Below are positions 8,498 through 18,123 of a stretch of DNA of 64,000 nt, one piece after another; position 1 is the stretch's first letter; each line of letters opens with the position of its first letter. Location: contig NZ_WVZN01000026.1 in the NCBI RefSeq assembly GCF_011772445.1, positions 120,960-184,959 of the forward strand, written 5' to 3'. The notes beneath the pieces were generated by a model. It did no database searches, was not told where the DNA came from, and saw only the letters and a program-made list of their open reading frames with translations. The position numbers were made by a program, and so were the translations under genes. Source of the stretch: Hydrogenophaga sp. Its GTDB lineage: Bacteria; Pseudomonadota; Gammaproteobacteria; Burkholderiales; Burkholderiaceae_C.

Positions 8498-9685
8498 ATG
8501 AGACACGCACACCACCCCCTCGCCCGCCGCCTCACCGGCGCGCTGCTCTGCGCCTTCGCGCTGGGCGCCGTCAGCAGCGCGGCGCTGGCCCAGAAGGCCC
8601 TGGACAAGCTCGGCAAGGGCGAAGGCCAGGTCGACATCGTGGCCTGGCCCGGCTACATCGAGCGCGGCCAGACCGACAAGAACTTCGACTGGGTGACCGA
8701 CTTCGAGAAGAAGACCGGCTGCAAGGTGAACGTCAAGACCGCCGGCACCTCCGACGAGATGGTGGCGCTGATGAACGAGGGCGGCTTCGACCTCGTCACC
8801 GCCTCGGGCGACGCCTCGCTGCGCCTGATCGCCGGCAAGCGCGTGCAGCCCATCAACGTGAACCTGATCCCCAGCTTCAAGAACGTGGACCAGCGGCTGC
8901 AGAAGGCGCCCTGGCATTACGTGGGCAACACGCACTACGGCACACCGTACCAGTGGGGCTGGAACGTGCTCATGTACAACACCACGGTCTTCAAGGACAA
9001 GCCGCCCACCAGCTGGAGCGTGGTGTTCGAGGAGACCACGCTGCCCGACGGCAAGACCAACAAGGGCCGCGTCCAGGCCTTCGACGGTCCGATCTACATC
9101 GCCGACGCCGCGCTCTACCTGATGAAGAAGAACCCGGCCTTGGGCATCAAGGACCCGTACGAACTGAGCGAGGCGCAATACAAGGCCGCGCTGGACCTGC
9201 TGCGCGGCCAGCGCAAGCTGGTGGGCAAGTACTGGCACGACGCCTTCGTGCAGATCGACGACTTCACCAACGAGGGCGTGGTGGCGTCGAGCAGCTGGCA
9301 GTTCATGGCCAACATCCTCAAAAGCAAGAACCGGCCGGTGGCCACGGTGGTGCCCACCGAAGGCGCCACGGGCTGGGCCGACACGACCATGATGCACGTG
9401 GACGCGAAGAACAAGAACTGCGCGTACCTGTGGATGGAGCACTCGCTCAACCCCAAGCTGCAGGGCGACCTGGCGGCCTGGTTCGGTTCGGTGCCGGCGG
9501 TGCCCGCGGCCTGCAAGGGCAACAAGCTGCTGGGCGACGACGGCTGCGCGCGCCAGGGCTTCGAGTCCTTCGAGCGCATCTCGTTCTGGAAAACGCCCAC
9601 GACGAAGTGCGCGACGCAGAACAACGCCTGCGTGCCCTACCACCGCTGGGTCACCGACTACATCGCGGTACTGGGCGGACGCTGA
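8498..9685 (+). CDS. Polyamine-type ABC transporter substrate-binding protein (YdcS/PotD-like)
   Basis: A 395-residue periplasmic binding protein. The first 31 residues are a Sec signal peptide ending in SSAALAQ. The mature protein has the PotD/PotF-family pattern: [13 protein letters not shown] near the N-terminus, then [20 protein letters not shown] and a Trp-rich ligand region ([12 protein letters not shown]). Start chosen for the signal peptide and the GAGGTGA ribosome site. It heads a five-gene plus-strand operon with an ATPase, two permeases and an aldehyde dehydrogenase, the same order as E. coli ydcS-T-U-V-patD. Putrescine or a related amine is the likely ligand. Confidence 0.9.
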   Translation: MRHAHHPLARRLTGALLCAFALGAVSSAALAQKALDKLGKGEGQVDIVAWPGYIERGQTDKNFDWVTDFEKKTGCKVNVKTAGTSDEMVALMNEGGFDLVTASGDASLRLIAGKRVQPINVNLIPSFKNVDQRLQKAPWHYVGNTHYGTPYQWGWNVLMYNTTVFKDKPPTSWSVVFEETTLPDGKTNKGRVQAFDGPIYIADAALYLMKKNPALGIKDPYELSEAQYKAALDLLRGQRKLVGKYWHDAFVQIDDFTNEGVVASSSWQFMANILKSKNRPVATVVPTEGATGWADTTMMHVDAKNKNCAYLWMEHSLNPKLQGDLAAWFGSVPAVPAACKGNKLLGDDGCARQGFESFERISFWKTPTTKCATQNNACVPYHRWVTDYIAVLGGR

Positions 9686-9689
9686 GCCC

Positions 9690-10697
9690 ATGGCCGTTGC
9701 CGTCGCCCTCGAAGGCGTGAGCTGCCAGTTCGGCAGCGGCGCGCAGGCGGTTCGCGCCGTCGATGGTGTCGACCTCGTCATCGAGGGCGGCGAGTTCTTC
9801 ACCCTGCTCGGGCCCTCCGGCTCGGGCAAGACCACCTGTCTGCGCATGATCGGCGGCTTCACGCTGCCCACGGCCGGGCGCATCCGCATCGGGGGGCAGG
9901 ACGTGACGCTGCAGCCCCCGTACGCGCGCCCGGTGAACACCGTGTTCCAGGACTACGCGCTGTTCCCGCACATGAGCATCCGCGACAACGTGGCCTACGG
10001 TCTGATGGTGCAGGGCGTGGACAAGGCCGAGCGCCACCGCCGCGCGGAGGAGATGCTGGCCCTGGTGCGCCTGCCCGGCGTGGGCGCGCGCCGGCCCGGG
10101 CAACTGTCGGGTGGCCAGCGCCAGCGCGTGGCCCTGGCGCGCGCGCTCATCAACCGGCCGCAGGTGCTGCTGCTCGATGAACCCCTGGGCGCGCTGGACC
10201 TGAAGCTGCGCGAGCAGATGCAGACCGAGTTGAAGGCGCTGCAGCGCCAGTTGGGCATCACCTTCCTCTTCATCACGCACGACCAGCACGAGGCCTTGTC
10301 GATGAGCGACCGCATCGGCGTGTTCAACAACGGCCGCCTGGAGCAGGTGGGCGCGCCATCGGCCATCTACAACCAGCCGGCCACGCGCTTCGTGGCCGAG
10401 TTCGTGGGCGCGGCCAACGTGCTGGACGGCCCGCGCGCGCAATCGCTCACCGGTCTGTCCAGCGCCATGCTGCGGCCCGAGCGCATCCACCTGGTCGACG
10501 AGGCCGGCGCCCAGGTGCAGGGCACGGTGGTCGACGCGATGTACTTCGGTGCCTTCTCGCGCCTGCGCGTCGACTGCGGCGGTGAGGCGCTGGCGGTGGA
10601 CCTGAGCCCCGAGCAGCACCCCTTGCTGCCAGCGCCGGGTACGCGGGTGGGGCTGCGCTGGGCGGCGGACGCGGTGCACCCTCTGGACGTTTCATGA
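9690..10697 (+). CDS. ABC transporter ATP-binding subunit (YdcT/PotA-like)
   Basis: This 335-residue ATPase powers the importer encoded around it. It shows Walker [10 protein letters not shown], the Q-loop region [12 protein letters not shown], the signature [15 protein letters not shown], Walker [13 protein letters not shown] and the switch histidine in [11 protein letters not shown]-terminal TOBE-like domain (from about residue 245) matches the Pot/Ydc subfamily. It starts four bases after the substrate-binding gene and overlaps the next permease gene by four bases (ATGA), so the operon is tightly coupled. Confidence 0.94.
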   Translation: MAVAVALEGVSCQFGSGAQAVRAVDGVDLVIEGGEFFTLLGPSGSGKTTCLRMIGGFTLPTAGRIRIGGQDVTLQPPYARPVNTVFQDYALFPHMSIRDNVAYGLMVQGVDKAERHRRAEEMLALVRLPGVGARRPGQLSGGQRQRVALARALINRPQVLLLDEPLGALDLKLREQMQTELKALQRQLGITFLFITHDQHEALSMSDRIGVFNNGRLEQVGAPSAIYNQPATRFVAEFVGAANVLDGPRAQSLTGLSSAMLRPERIHLVDEAGAQVQGTVVDAMYFGAFSRLRVDCGGEALAVDLSPEQHPLLPAPGTRVGLRWAADAVHPLDVS

Positions 10698-11650
10698 CCA
10701 TGGCCGCGACGCTGCCGATCGCGCAGCCGGCCCGCCGGGGCGCGCTGCGGCGCCTGTCGGACGCGCTGTACTGCCACCGCGGTCTTGCATTGGCCGCGCT
10801 GCTGGTGCCTCCGCTGCTGTGGTTCGGCGTGGTCTACCTGGGCTCGCTGTTCGCGCTGCTGGCCAACAGCTTCTTCGCGCTCGACGAGTTCTCCGGCGTG
10901 GTGGACCGCTCCACGCTCACGCTGCAGAACTTCCGCGACCTGTTCGATCCCGCCAACCTCGACGTGGTCTGGCGCACGGTGCTGATGGCCACGGCGGTGA
11001 CGCTGGCCTGCACGGTGATCGCCTTTCCCATCGCGTACACCATGGCCCGCTACGCGCGCGGACCACGCAAGGCGCTGCTCTACATCGCGGTGATGCTGCC
11101 GCTGTGGTCCAGCTACCTCGTGCGCCTGTACGCCTGGAAGCTGCTGCTGGCGAAGGAGGGCGCCATCGGCTGGGTGCTGGCCGAGCTGCACCTGGGCTGG
11201 CTGCTGGACGCGCTGCTGGCCACGCCGGGCATCGGCGGGCCTTCGCTGTCGTTCTCGCGCCTGGGCACCTTCGTCGTGTTCGTGTACATGTGGCTGCCCT
11301 TCATGATCCTGCCGATCCAGGCCGCCATCGAGCGCATCCCGGGCTCGCTGATCGAGGCTTCCGGCGACCTCGGCGCGCGCGGCGCCACCACCTTCTGGCG
11401 CGTGATCTTCCCGCTGGCCATGCCGGGCATCGCGGCGGGTTCCATCTTCACCTTCTCGCTCACACTGGGCGACTACATCATTCCGCAGGTGATCGGCGAC
11501 TCCACGATGTTCATCGGCCAGGTGGTGTACCGGCAGCAGGGCGTGGCGGGCAACGTGCCCTTCGCGGCGGCGTTCTCGCTGGTGCCCATCGTGGTGATCG
11601 GCGCGTACCTGTGGTTCGCGAAAAAGCTGGGGGCCTTCGATGCGCTCTGA
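10694..11650 (+). CDS. ABC transporter permease 1 (YdcU/PotB-like)
   Basis: A 318-residue inner-membrane permease with an N-terminal span followed by a periplasmic loop and about five further spans, the arrangement of PotB-type subunits. The ATPase-contacting EAA motif reads [20 protein letters not shown] near residues 220-240. It overlaps the ATPase gene by four bases and the second permease gene by eleven. Together with the neighbouring permease it forms the membrane channel for the amine substrate. Confidence 0.92.
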   Translation: MTMAATLPIAQPARRGALRRLSDALYCHRGLALAALLVPPLLWFGVVYLGSLFALLANSFFALDEFSGVVDRSTLTLQNFRDLFDPANLDVVWRTVLMATAVTLACTVIAFPIAYTMARYARGPRKALLYIAVMLPLWSSYLVRLYAWKLLLAKEGAIGWVLAELHLGWLLDALLATPGIGGPSLSFSRLGTFVVFVYMWLPFMILPIQAAIERIPGSLIEASGDLGARGATTFWRVIFPLAMPGIAAGSIFTFSLTLGDYIIPQVIGDSTMFIGQVVYRQQGVAGNVPFAAAFSLVPIVVIGAYLWFAKKLGAFDAL

Positions 11651-12440
11651 CCCATCGAAGCCCGGCTGGGGCCTGCGCGCCGCGACCTGGGGCGCGGTGC
11701 TGTTCCTGCACATCCCGCTGGCGCTGATCATCCTGTACGCCTTCAGCGCCGAGGACAAGAGCTACGTCTTCCCGCCGCCCGCGCTCACCACACAGTGGTT
11801 CGCCGTGGCCTGGGAACGCGAGGACGTGTGGGCCGCCATCGGCCTGTCGCTGCGCGTGGCGGCGGTGGCCACGGCCGTGGCCATGGTGCTGGGCACGCTG
11901 GCGGCGGCGGGTCTGGCGCGCACGCGCTTCTTCGGGCGCGACGCGGTCTCGCTGCTGCTGATCCTGCCGATCGCGCTGCCTGGCGTCATCACCGGCATCG
12001 CGCTGCGCAGCGCCTACAGCACGCTGGAGATTCCCTTCAGCTTCTGGACCATCGTCATCGGCCACGCCACGTTCTGCGTGGTGGTGGTCTACAACAACGC
12101 GGTGGCGCGGCTGCGGCGCACCAGTCCCTCGCTCATCGAAGCCTCGATGGACCTGGGCGCCGACACCTTCCAGACCATCCGCCACGTGATCCTGCCGCAA
12201 CTGGGTTCGGCATTGCTCGCGGGCGGGCTGCTGGCCTTCGCGCTGAGCTTCGACGAGGTCATCGTCACCACCTTCACCGCCGGCCAGCAGACCACGCTGC
12301 CCATCTGGATGCTGCAGGAGCTGGTGCGCCCGCGCCAGCGGCCGGTCACCAACGTGGTGGCGGTGGTCATCATCGCGCTGACCTTCCTGCCGATCTTCGC
12401 GGCGTACTACCTCACGCGCGCCGACGAACCCGGCCGCTGA
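11640..12440 (+). CDS. ABC transporter permease 2 (YdcV/PotC-like)
   Basis: A 266-residue permease with six predicted spans and the EAA motif [20 protein letters not shown] near residues 165-185. It pairs with the preceding permease. Its ATG lies eleven bases inside the end of that gene. Thirty bases separate its stop from the ATG of the aldehyde dehydrogenase, so the transporter and the enzyme should share a transcript. Confidence 0.92.
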   Translation: MRSDPSKPGWGLRAATWGAVLFLHIPLALIILYAFSAEDKSYVFPPPALTTQWFAVAWEREDVWAAIGLSLRVAAVATAVAMVLGTLAAAGLARTRFFGRDAVSLLLILPIALPGVITGIALRSAYSTLEIPFSFWTIVIGHATFCVVVVYNNAVARLRRTSPSLIEASMDLGADTFQTIRHVILPQLGSALLAGGLLAFALSFDEVIVTTFTAGQQTTLPIWMLQELVRPRQRPVTNVVAVVIIALTFLPIFAAYYLTRADEPGR

Positions 12441-12469
12441 ATCAAACCCTCATGCACACGGAGAGCACC

Positions 12470-13924
12470 ATGGGCAAGACCCCCGATTTCGCAAGCAGCC
12501 TGCACACCGAGCTGTTCATCGACGGCCAGTTCGTGCGTGGCGAAGGTGAGGCCGAGAAGGTGCTCAACCCCGCCACCGGCGAGCTGTTGGTCGAGGTGCC
12601 CGAGGCCTCGTACGAGCAGATCCACCGCGCCGTGCTGGCGGCCAACCGCGCCTTCGACAGCTGGGGCGACACCACGCCGCAGGAGCGCTCGCGCGCCCTG
12701 CTCAAGATCGCCGATGCGGTGGAGGCGAACGCCGAAACCTTCGCGCGCATCGAATCGCTCAACTGCGGCAAGCCCTATGCACGCGCCTTGGAGGACGAGA
12801 TCCCCGCCATTGCCGATTGCTTCCGCTTCTTCGCGGGTGCGGCGCGCAACATGCACGGGCCGCTGGCGGGCGAGTACCTGGCCGGCCACACCAGTATGAT
12901 CCGGCGCGACCCCATCGGCGTGGTGGGCTCCATCGCGCCCTGGAACTACCCGCTGATGATGGCGGCCTGGAAGATCGCGCCCGCGCTGGCGGCGGGCAAC
13001 ACGGTGGTGCTCAAGCCCAGCGAGCAGACGCCCCTGAGCAGCCTGCTGCTGGCGCGCATGGTGGCCGACATCCTGCCCAAGGGCGTGTTCAACGTGGTCT
13101 GCGGGCGTGGCGCCAGCGTGGGGCAGCCGCTGGTGGAGCACCCCCTGGTCCGCATGGTTGCGCTCACGGGCGACGTCGCCACCGGCCGCAAGATCCTGCA
13201 GGCCGCCACGGGCACGCTCAAGCGCACGCACCTGGAACTCGGCGGCAAGGCGCCGGTGATCGTGTTCGACGACGCCGACATCGACGCGGTGGTGGAGGGC
13301 ATCCGCACCTTCGGCTACTACAACGCGGGGCAGGACTGCACGGCCGCCTGCCGCCTGTACGCGGGCAGCCGTGTGTACGACCGGCTGGTGGCCGACCTCA
13401 GCAGCGCGGTCAAGACCATCAGGATGGGCACGCAGGACGAGGCCGGCGTGGAACTCGGCCCGCTGATCAGCGACCGCCAGCGCGACCGCGTGGCCAGTTT
13501 CGTGGAGCGCGCGCAGATGGTGGGGCACATGGAGATCACCGCGGGCGGCAAGATGCGTGCGGGCAATGGCTTCTTCTACGAGCCCACGGTGATCGCGGGC
13601 GCTCGCCAGGACGACGAGATCGTGCGGCGCGAGGTCTTCGGCCCGGTGGTGTCGGTGACACGCTTCTCCGACCCCGACGAGGCCATCACCTGGGCCAACG
13701 ACTCGGACTACGGCCTCGCCTCATCGGTGTGGACGCAGGACGTGGGCCGCGCGCTGAAGGTGGCGCGCAAGCTGCAGTACGGCTGCACCTGGATCAACAC
13801 GCACTTCATGCTGGTGAACGAGATGCCGCACGGCGGCCTGAAGCACAGCGGCTACGGCAAGGACATGTCGATGGTTGCGCTGGAGGACTACACCGTGGCG
13901 CGGCATGTGATGGCGAAGCTCTGA
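12470..13924 (+). CDS. patD: Aldehyde dehydrogenase, probably gamma-aminobutyraldehyde dehydrogenase
   Basis: A 484-residue NAD(P)-dependent aldehyde dehydrogenase. Visible landmarks are [20 protein letters not shown] (cofactor fold), the general-base glutamate in LELGGKAPV, the catalytic Cys290 in GQDCTAAC, and EVFGPVVSV. In putrescine breakdown such an enzyme oxidises 4-aminobutanal to GABA. The assignment rests on sequence type plus its place at the end of a ydcSTUV-like transporter operon, as in E. coli. The ATG at 12470 was preferred over one at 12452 because GGAGAG stands just upstream. No putrescine aminotransferase is in the window, so the first step must be encoded elsewhere. Confidence 0.85.
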   Translation: MGKTPDFASSLHTELFIDGQFVRGEGEAEKVLNPATGELLVEVPEASYEQIHRAVLAANRAFDSWGDTTPQERSRALLKIADAVEANAETFARIESLNCGKPYARALEDEIPAIADCFRFFAGAARNMHGPLAGEYLAGHTSMIRRDPIGVVGSIAPWNYPLMMAAWKIAPALAAGNTVVLKPSEQTPLSSLLLARMVADILPKGVFNVVCGRGASVGQPLVEHPLVRMVALTGDVATGRKILQAATGTLKRTHLELGGKAPVIVFDDADIDAVVEGIRTFGYYNAGQDCTAACRLYAGSRVYDRLVADLSSAVKTIRMGTQDEAGVELGPLISDRQRDRVASFVERAQMVGHMEITAGGKMRAGNGFFYEPTVIAGARQDDEIVRREVFGPVVSVTRFSDPDEAITWANDSDYGLASSVWTQDVGRALKVARKLQYGCTWINTHFMLVNEMPHGGLKHSGYGKDMSMVALEDYTVARHVMAKL

Positions 13925-13948
13925 TTCGCGGCGACACGGGTGGCACCA

Positions 13949-14497
13949 TCAAGGGCGCGGCTCGGTGGCGCCGCGGGCGAGCGCGGCGGACTGCGCCAAG
14001 CTAATGCCCGCCACCAGCGGGTCGGCGTGGCGGTGCGCGAGTTGCCAGGCCGTGCCCACGCGCCGGTACACCAGGGTGACGCGCAGCGCCCAGTCCTGTG
14101 CCGGCAAGCCGCCGACTTCCACGTGAGCGGCACGTTCGATCACGGCCAGCACCACCATGTCCTGGCTCGCGTAGGTCTGCACCACCTCCTGCGTGAGGCT
14201 GCCGTTGCGAAAGAACCGTCCGAAGGAAGCCATGCGCTCCTCGGTGAGCTGGACGCCGTGGGTCGGCGGCCCGCCGAAGGGCGACATCAGGGTGAAGTCC
14301 GGCGTGTAGGAGACCAGTTCGAGGTAGCGGGCGAAATCGCCACGCATCAGGGCGTCGTTGGCGCGCTCGGACACGATGGCGAGTTGTTGGGCGGTCGACT
14401 CCGGCGAGGTGCCGTCGGAGGCCGCCACCGCGCTGGCGGCGCCGAGAGAGCCGATGGCGCTGGCGGCGGCCAGCAAGGAGCGTCGGGATGCGTTCAT
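13949..14497 (-). CDS. Exported SnoaL/NTF2-like (DUF4440-type) protein
   Basis: A 182-residue protein with a Tat-like leader (SRRSLLAAASAIGSLGAASA). The mature part fits the small cone-shaped SnoaL/NTF2-like fold: an N-terminal helix (ERANDALMRGDFARYLELVS), the YTPDFTLMSPFGG strand and a C-terminal RVTLVYRRVGTAWQLAHRHA strand typical of DUF4440 proteins. The reaction, if any, is unknown. It is divergent from a LysR gene 101 bases away, which probably regulates it. Confidence 0.8.
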   Translation of the reverse strand: MNASRRSLLAAASAIGSLGAASAVAASDGTSPESTAQQLAIVSERANDALMRGDFARYLELVSYTPDFTLMSPFGGPPTHGVQLTEERMASFGRFFRNGSLTQEVVQTYASQDMVVLAVIERAAHVEVGGLPAQDWALRVTLVYRRVGTAWQLAHRHADPLVAGISLAQSAALARGATEPRP

Positions 14498-14562
14498 GGG
14501 ATGAGGTCCTTGAGGTCAGGTTAGGCGCGACAGGCACCGTCGAGGCCCGCATCGTCCGGTGA

Positions 14563-14606
14563 TTGACTGAATGAATCCAGTGATACGATTTCAGCGATAT
14601 GCTGAA
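14563..14606 (+). promoter_or_regulatory. Candidate lysR promoter with inverted repeat over the start codon
   Basis: TTGACT at 14563-14568 and an extended -10, TGATACGAT (14581-14589), are 15 bases apart, a short spacing that the TGn extension may offset. A perfect inverted repeat TTCAGC-GATAT-GCTGAA (14590-14606) follows directly and spans the ATG at 14599, where it could serve as an autoregulatory operator. Transcription would begin close to the ATG, leaving little or no leader. Confidence 0.4.
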
Positions 14607-15591
14607 TCAGATCGATCTTCATCGGACGGACCTGAACCTGTTGACGCTGTTCGAGGTGGTGATGGCTGAGGGGCATGTGGGCCGCGCGGCGGAGCGATTG
14701 CACCTGTCGCCATCGGCGGTCAGCCACGGCCTGGGTCGCCTGCGCCGCCTGTTGAACGATCCGCTGTTCCTGCGCACCCCCAAGGGCGTGGTGCCGACCG
14801 CGCGCGCCGCCGAACTGGCGCAGCCGATCGGCGACGTGCTGGCGCGAGCGAGAAATGTGTTCGCGGTGGCCGAGCCGTTCGAGCCCGCGCGCTCCACCCG
14901 GCGCTTCACCCTGGGGGCGCCAGACGGCGTGTCGGCCGTCGTGCTGCCGCCCTTGATGGCGGCGCTGCGCGACCAGGCGCCGGGTGTCGGCATCGGCGTG
15001 CGGCAGGTGCTGCCCACGCCGGGTGAAACCAGCGCGGAGCGGGCCTGGCAGTTCGCTTTCGCCGAACTGGAGTCCCGTGTGATGGATCTGGCGATTCTTC
15101 CGTTGGCCGAGGTGCCGGCGCGCTTCCATCGGCAGCTGCTGTACGAGGAAGACTTCGTGCTGGCGATGCGCGCCGGGCATCCCCTGTCGCGGCGTGTCAC
15201 GCTGGCGCGCTACTGCGACAACCAGCACCTCGTCGTGTCGTTGCAAGGCGACGCGCACGGGTTCGTCGACGAGGTGCTGGCTGGGCAAGGCCGGCGTCGA
15301 CGCGTCGCCTTGACGGTGCCGAACTTCATGATGGCCCTGGCCATGTTGGCCGAGTCCGACCTGGTGGCGGCTTTGCCGCGCCGCTTCGTGCAGCGGCAGG
15401 GGCCGCGCTTCGGGGTGGTCGCGGTCGAACCACCCGTCGCACTCGGCAGCTTCGGCCTGCAACTGGTGGCGCCCCGCGTGGCGATGATGGACGCAGGCAT
15501 CGCCTGGCTCGTCGAGGTGCTCGCCAGCCACCACCAAGAGGTGCCATCGAATCGCCGGGCGAAAAAAAGCCCGGCGCGCGGCCGGGCTTGA
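14599..15591 (+). CDS. LysR-family transcriptional regulator
   Basis: A 330-residue regulator with an N-terminal helix-turn-helix (LNLLTLFEVVMAEGHVGRAA, SPSAVSHGLGRLR) of the NodD/PnbR-like branch and an effector-binding domain. It is divergent from the SnoaL-like protein gene. Its last nine codons (KKSPARGRA) are also the rho-independent terminator of the convergent OmpA-like gene, so the final residues are probably shaped by the RNA hairpin rather than by protein function. Confidence 0.9.
   Translation: MLNQIDLHRTDLNLLTLFEVVMAEGHVGRAAERLHLSPSAVSHGLGRLRRLLNDPLFLRTPKGVVPTARAAELAQPIGDVLARARNVFAVAEPFEPARSTRRFTLGAPDGVSAVVLPPLMAALRDQAPGVGIGVRQVLPTPGETSAERAWQFAFAELESRVMDLAILPLAEVPARFHRQLLYEEDFVLAMRAGHPLSRRVTLARYCDNQHLVVSLQGDAHGFVDEVLAGQGRRRRVALTVPNFMMALAMLAESDLVAALPRRFVQRQGPRFGVVAVEPPVALGSFGLQLVAPRVAMMDAGIAWLVEVLASHHQEVPSNRRAKKSPARGRA
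15562..15589 (-). terminator. Rho-independent terminator of the OmpA-like gene
   Basis: On the minus strand a perfect nine-base stem (AAGCCCGGC/GCCGGGCTT) with a five-base loop is followed by seven T. It lies 25 bases beyond the OmpA-like stop codon and inside the end of the convergent lysR gene. Confidence 0.88.
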
Positions 15592-15613
15592 AGGAGGTGA
15601 CAGCAGGAGTCGC

Positions 15614-16297
15614 TCAGCGCGCCGCCGTGTTGGCCGGCTCGGCCACGTAGATCTCCACGCGGCGGTTCATGGCGCGGCCCTGGGGGGTGCCGTTGTCGGC
15701 GATGGGCTCGCGCGAGCCGCGGCCGTCGGTGGTGATGCGGGCGGCCGAGACGCCACGGCCCACCAAATAGTCGCGCGTGGCGTTGGCGCGGTCGAAGGAC
15801 AGCGGGTTGTTGACGGCGTCGCTGCCCGTGCTGTCGGTGTGGCCGATGATGGTCACTTGCGTGGCCTGGTTCTGCTGCAGCGTGGTGCTGAACTGGCTCA
15901 GCACGCCCACCAGGGTAGGGCTGAGCTGCGAGCGGCCGGTGGCGAAGCCCGCGTCGGCCGGCACCTCGAGCTTGAGGCGGTTGTCGGCCGTCTGGCTCAC
16001 GCCGATGCCGGTGCCGGCGGTGGCCGCTTCCATCTGCTTCTTCTGTTCCTGCATGCGCGTGGACCAGATGTAGCCGCCCAGTGCACCCGCGCCCGCGCCC
16101 AACACGGCGCCCTGCGCCGCGCCCTTGGAGCCGCCCGTGAGGCCGCCCAGCACGACACCGGCGGCGGCGCCGATGCCGGCGCCCTTGGCGCTGTCGCGCT
16201 GCGTTTCGCTCATGTTGGCGCAGCCGGTGACGGCCACCGCCGCAGCCGCCGCGAGGACGGTGAAGCCACGGGTGAATCGGGAAACGGTGTTGGACAT
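15614..16297 (-). CDS. OmpA-family lipoprotein with glycine-zipper segment (YiaD-like)
   Basis: A 227-residue envelope protein. A lipoprotein signal ends at the lipobox VTGC (Cys26). Residues 35-80 are a Gly/Ala-rich membrane-associated glycine zipper (GAGIGAAAGVVLGGLTGG). The C-terminal half is an OmpA/MotB peptidoglycan-binding domain with VTIIGHTDSTG, SFDRANATRDYLVGRGV and the closing NRRVEIYV. It should link the outer membrane to peptidoglycan. It is a single-gene unit with its own terminator. Confidence 0.92.
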   Translation of the reverse strand: MSNTVSRFTRGFTVLAAAAAVAVTGCANMSETQRDSAKGAGIGAAAGVVLGGLTGGSKGAAQGAVLGAGAGALGGYIWSTRMQEQKKQMEAATAGTGIGVSQTADNRLKLEVPADAGFATGRSQLSPTLVGVLSQFSTTLQQNQATQVTIIGHTDSTGSDAVNNPLSFDRANATRDYLVGRGVSAARITTDGRGSREPIADNGTPQGRAMNRRVEIYVAEPANTAAR

Positions 16298-16429
16298 GAT
16301 GAGACTCCTCTTGTTGATCGGAAGATCGCCGCGGCGCGCGGCGACGTGGGGTTGTAGCCCAGCGCCTAAACTTATACCCCTGCCCGGATACCGCCTCCGT
16401 AGGACTCTTCTGAATTTACAAATCCTTGC

Positions 16430-17482
16430 ATGAAACCCGTTTCACTCGGCCAGAGCGCCCTCCAAGTCACCCCCGTCTGCCTTGGCACCATGACCTTTGG
16501 CGAGCAGGTCGATGAAGCCACCGCGCACCGCATCCTGGACCGCGCCGTCGAACGTGGCGTGGACTTCCTCGACGCAGCCGAGATGTACTCGGTGCCCGCG
16601 CGCGCCGAGACCTGCGGGTCCACCGAAACCATCATTGGCAATTGGTTCGCCCGGCACCCCGGCCAGCGCCAGAAGCTGGTGCTGGCCACCAAGGTGGCGG
16701 GGCCGTCGCGCGGCATGCCGTGGATCCGCGGCGACAACGCGGGCCTGAGCAAGGCCGAGATCGTGAAAGCCTGCGAAGGCAGTCTGCGCCGTCTGCAGAC
16801 CGAGGTGATTGACCTCTATCAAATTCACTGGCCTGCACGCAACCTGCCGGCCTTCGGCGCGCTGGTGTTCGACCCGAGCAAGGACAAACCCTGCGCGTCC
16901 ATCCACGAACAACTGGAAGCCATGGCCGAGCTGGTGAAGGCGGGCAAGGTGCGCGCCATCGGCCTGTCCAACGAAACGCCCTACGGCGTGCACGAGTTCG
17001 TGCGCCTGGCCGAGCAGCACGGCCTGCCGCGCGTGGCCACGGTGCAGAACCCGTACTGCCTGATCAACCGGTCGTATGAGAACGGGCTGGACGAGACGAG
17101 CCATCGCCTGGGCGTGTCGCTGCTGGCCTACTCGCCGCTGGGCTTTGGCCTGTTGACGGGCAAGTACGACAACACCGGCCTGGTGGGTGAGCACGGCCGG
17201 CTGGCGATTTTCGAGAGCATGCGCAAGCAGCGCTGGGGTCGGCCCGAGGCGCTGGCGACCGCGAAGCGCTACAACGCGCTGGCGCGCGAGCACGGCCTCA
17301 CGCCCTCGCAACTGGCACTGGCCTTCTGCTACACCAACTGGCGCGTGGCCAGCACCATCATCGGCGTGACCACGGTGGCCCAACTCGACGAGTGCCTGGA
17401 CGCCTGGGGCACCACGCTCACGCCCGAGCTGCTCGCCGCGGTGGACAAGATCCGCTGGGACAGCCGCGACCCCGCGCAGTAA
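16430..17482 (+). CDS. tas: Aldo/keto reductase, Tas type
   Basis: A 350-residue NADP(H)-dependent aldo/keto reductase. The start (CLGTMTFGEQVDEATAH) and the segment DAAEMYSVPARAET are close to E. coli Tas. The catalytic tyrosine of AEMY, the Lys of LATKVAGPSRG and the later cofactor motifs (LAYSPLGFGLLTGKY) are in order. Length fits Tas (about 346). The natural substrate is not known. The dispersed repeat at 17489 begins a few bases after its stop. Confidence 0.9.
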   Translation: MKPVSLGQSALQVTPVCLGTMTFGEQVDEATAHRILDRAVERGVDFLDAAEMYSVPARAETCGSTETIIGNWFARHPGQRQKLVLATKVAGPSRGMPWIRGDNAGLSKAEIVKACEGSLRRLQTEVIDLYQIHWPARNLPAFGALVFDPSKDKPCASIHEQLEAMAELVKAGKVRAIGLSNETPYGVHEFVRLAEQHGLPRVATVQNPYCLINRSYENGLDETSHRLGVSLLAYSPLGFGLLTGKYDNTGLVGEHGRLAIFESMRKQRWGRPEALATAKRYNALAREHGLTPSQLALAFCYTNWRVASTIIGVTTVAQLDECLDAWGTTLTPELLAAVDKIRWDSRDPAQ

Positions 17483-17488
17483 AAGGAT

Positions 17489-17574
17489 CACCCCCGCCGC
17501 GCTACGCGCGACCCCCTCAAGGGGGCGATGCCAGCGGCCCGGCAAAGCCGGTTCCGCGGCATCCCTCGACAAGG
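17489..17574 (+). repeat. Intergenic dispersed repeat, copy 1
   Basis: An element of about 82 bases containing two small hairpins: CCCCCTCAAGGGGG and CCGGCAAAGCCGG. A second copy, same length and orientation, is at 45219. By eye the two differ at about ten of 82 positions. I recall similar intergenic sequences in other Comamonadaceae genomes. It ends in CTCGACAAGG, just upstream of the ybaK start, so its tail may act as the ribosome site. Confidence 0.8.
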
Positions 17575-17580
17575 CCTGGC

Positions 17581-18072
17581 ATGCCCAAACCTCGACACAT
17601 TTCCGAGACGCCCGCGACGGCCTGGCTCAAGGCGCATGGCGTGCCGTTCTCCGAGCATCCCTACGAGTACGTGGAGCACGGTGGCGCCCAACACAGCGCT
17701 CAGGTGCTGGGCTTCGACCCCTTCGCGGTGGTCAAGACGCTGATCATGCAGGACGAGTCGGCGAAACCGCTGGCCATCCTCATGCACGGCAACCGCACGG
17801 TGTCGACCAAGAACCTGGCGCGCCAGATCGGCGCGAAGTCGGTGGAGCCCTGCAAGCCCGAGGTGGCCAACCGCCACAGCGGCTACCTGGTGGGCGGCAC
17901 CTCGCCGTTCGGGCTCAAGCGCGCCATGCCGGTGTACGTGGAGTCGACGGTTCTTGAACTGCCTCGCCTCTGGATCAACGGCGGTCGGCGTGGCTTCCTG
18001 GTGGGCATCGAGCCCGCCGTGCTGAGTGGTCCGCTGGGTGCGAAACCGGTGCAGTGCGCGCTGGCAGAATGA
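17581..18072 (+). CDS. ybaK: YbaK/EbsC-family aminoacyl-tRNA deacylase
   Basis: A 163-residue protein of the YbaK/ProX editing family, which hydrolyses wrongly charged tRNA such as Cys-tRNA(Pro). It has the substrate-pocket start LKAHGVPFSEHPYEY, the conserved lysine in VVKTLIMQ, and the GYLVGGTSPFG motif near residue 100. No membrane or signal segment. The ATG at 17581 follows directly after the dispersed repeat, whose last bases (ACAAGG) are the only ribosome-site candidate. Confidence 0.9.
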   Translation: MPKPRHISETPATAWLKAHGVPFSEHPYEYVEHGGAQHSAQVLGFDPFAVVKTLIMQDESAKPLAILMHGNRTVSTKNLARQIGAKSVEPCKPEVANRHSGYLVGGTSPFGLKRAMPVYVESTVLELPRLWINGGRRGFLVGIEPAVLSGPLGAKPVQCALAE

Positions 18073-18123
18073 CGCGCGCGTTCAGCGCGCACCCATAGAA
18101 AAGAACTCTCCGAGGAGATGCCC

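Noticed and set aside
17489..17574. Part of a CRISPR array
   Set aside because: The two copies are 28 kb apart, lie singly between genes and have no spacer-repeat pattern.
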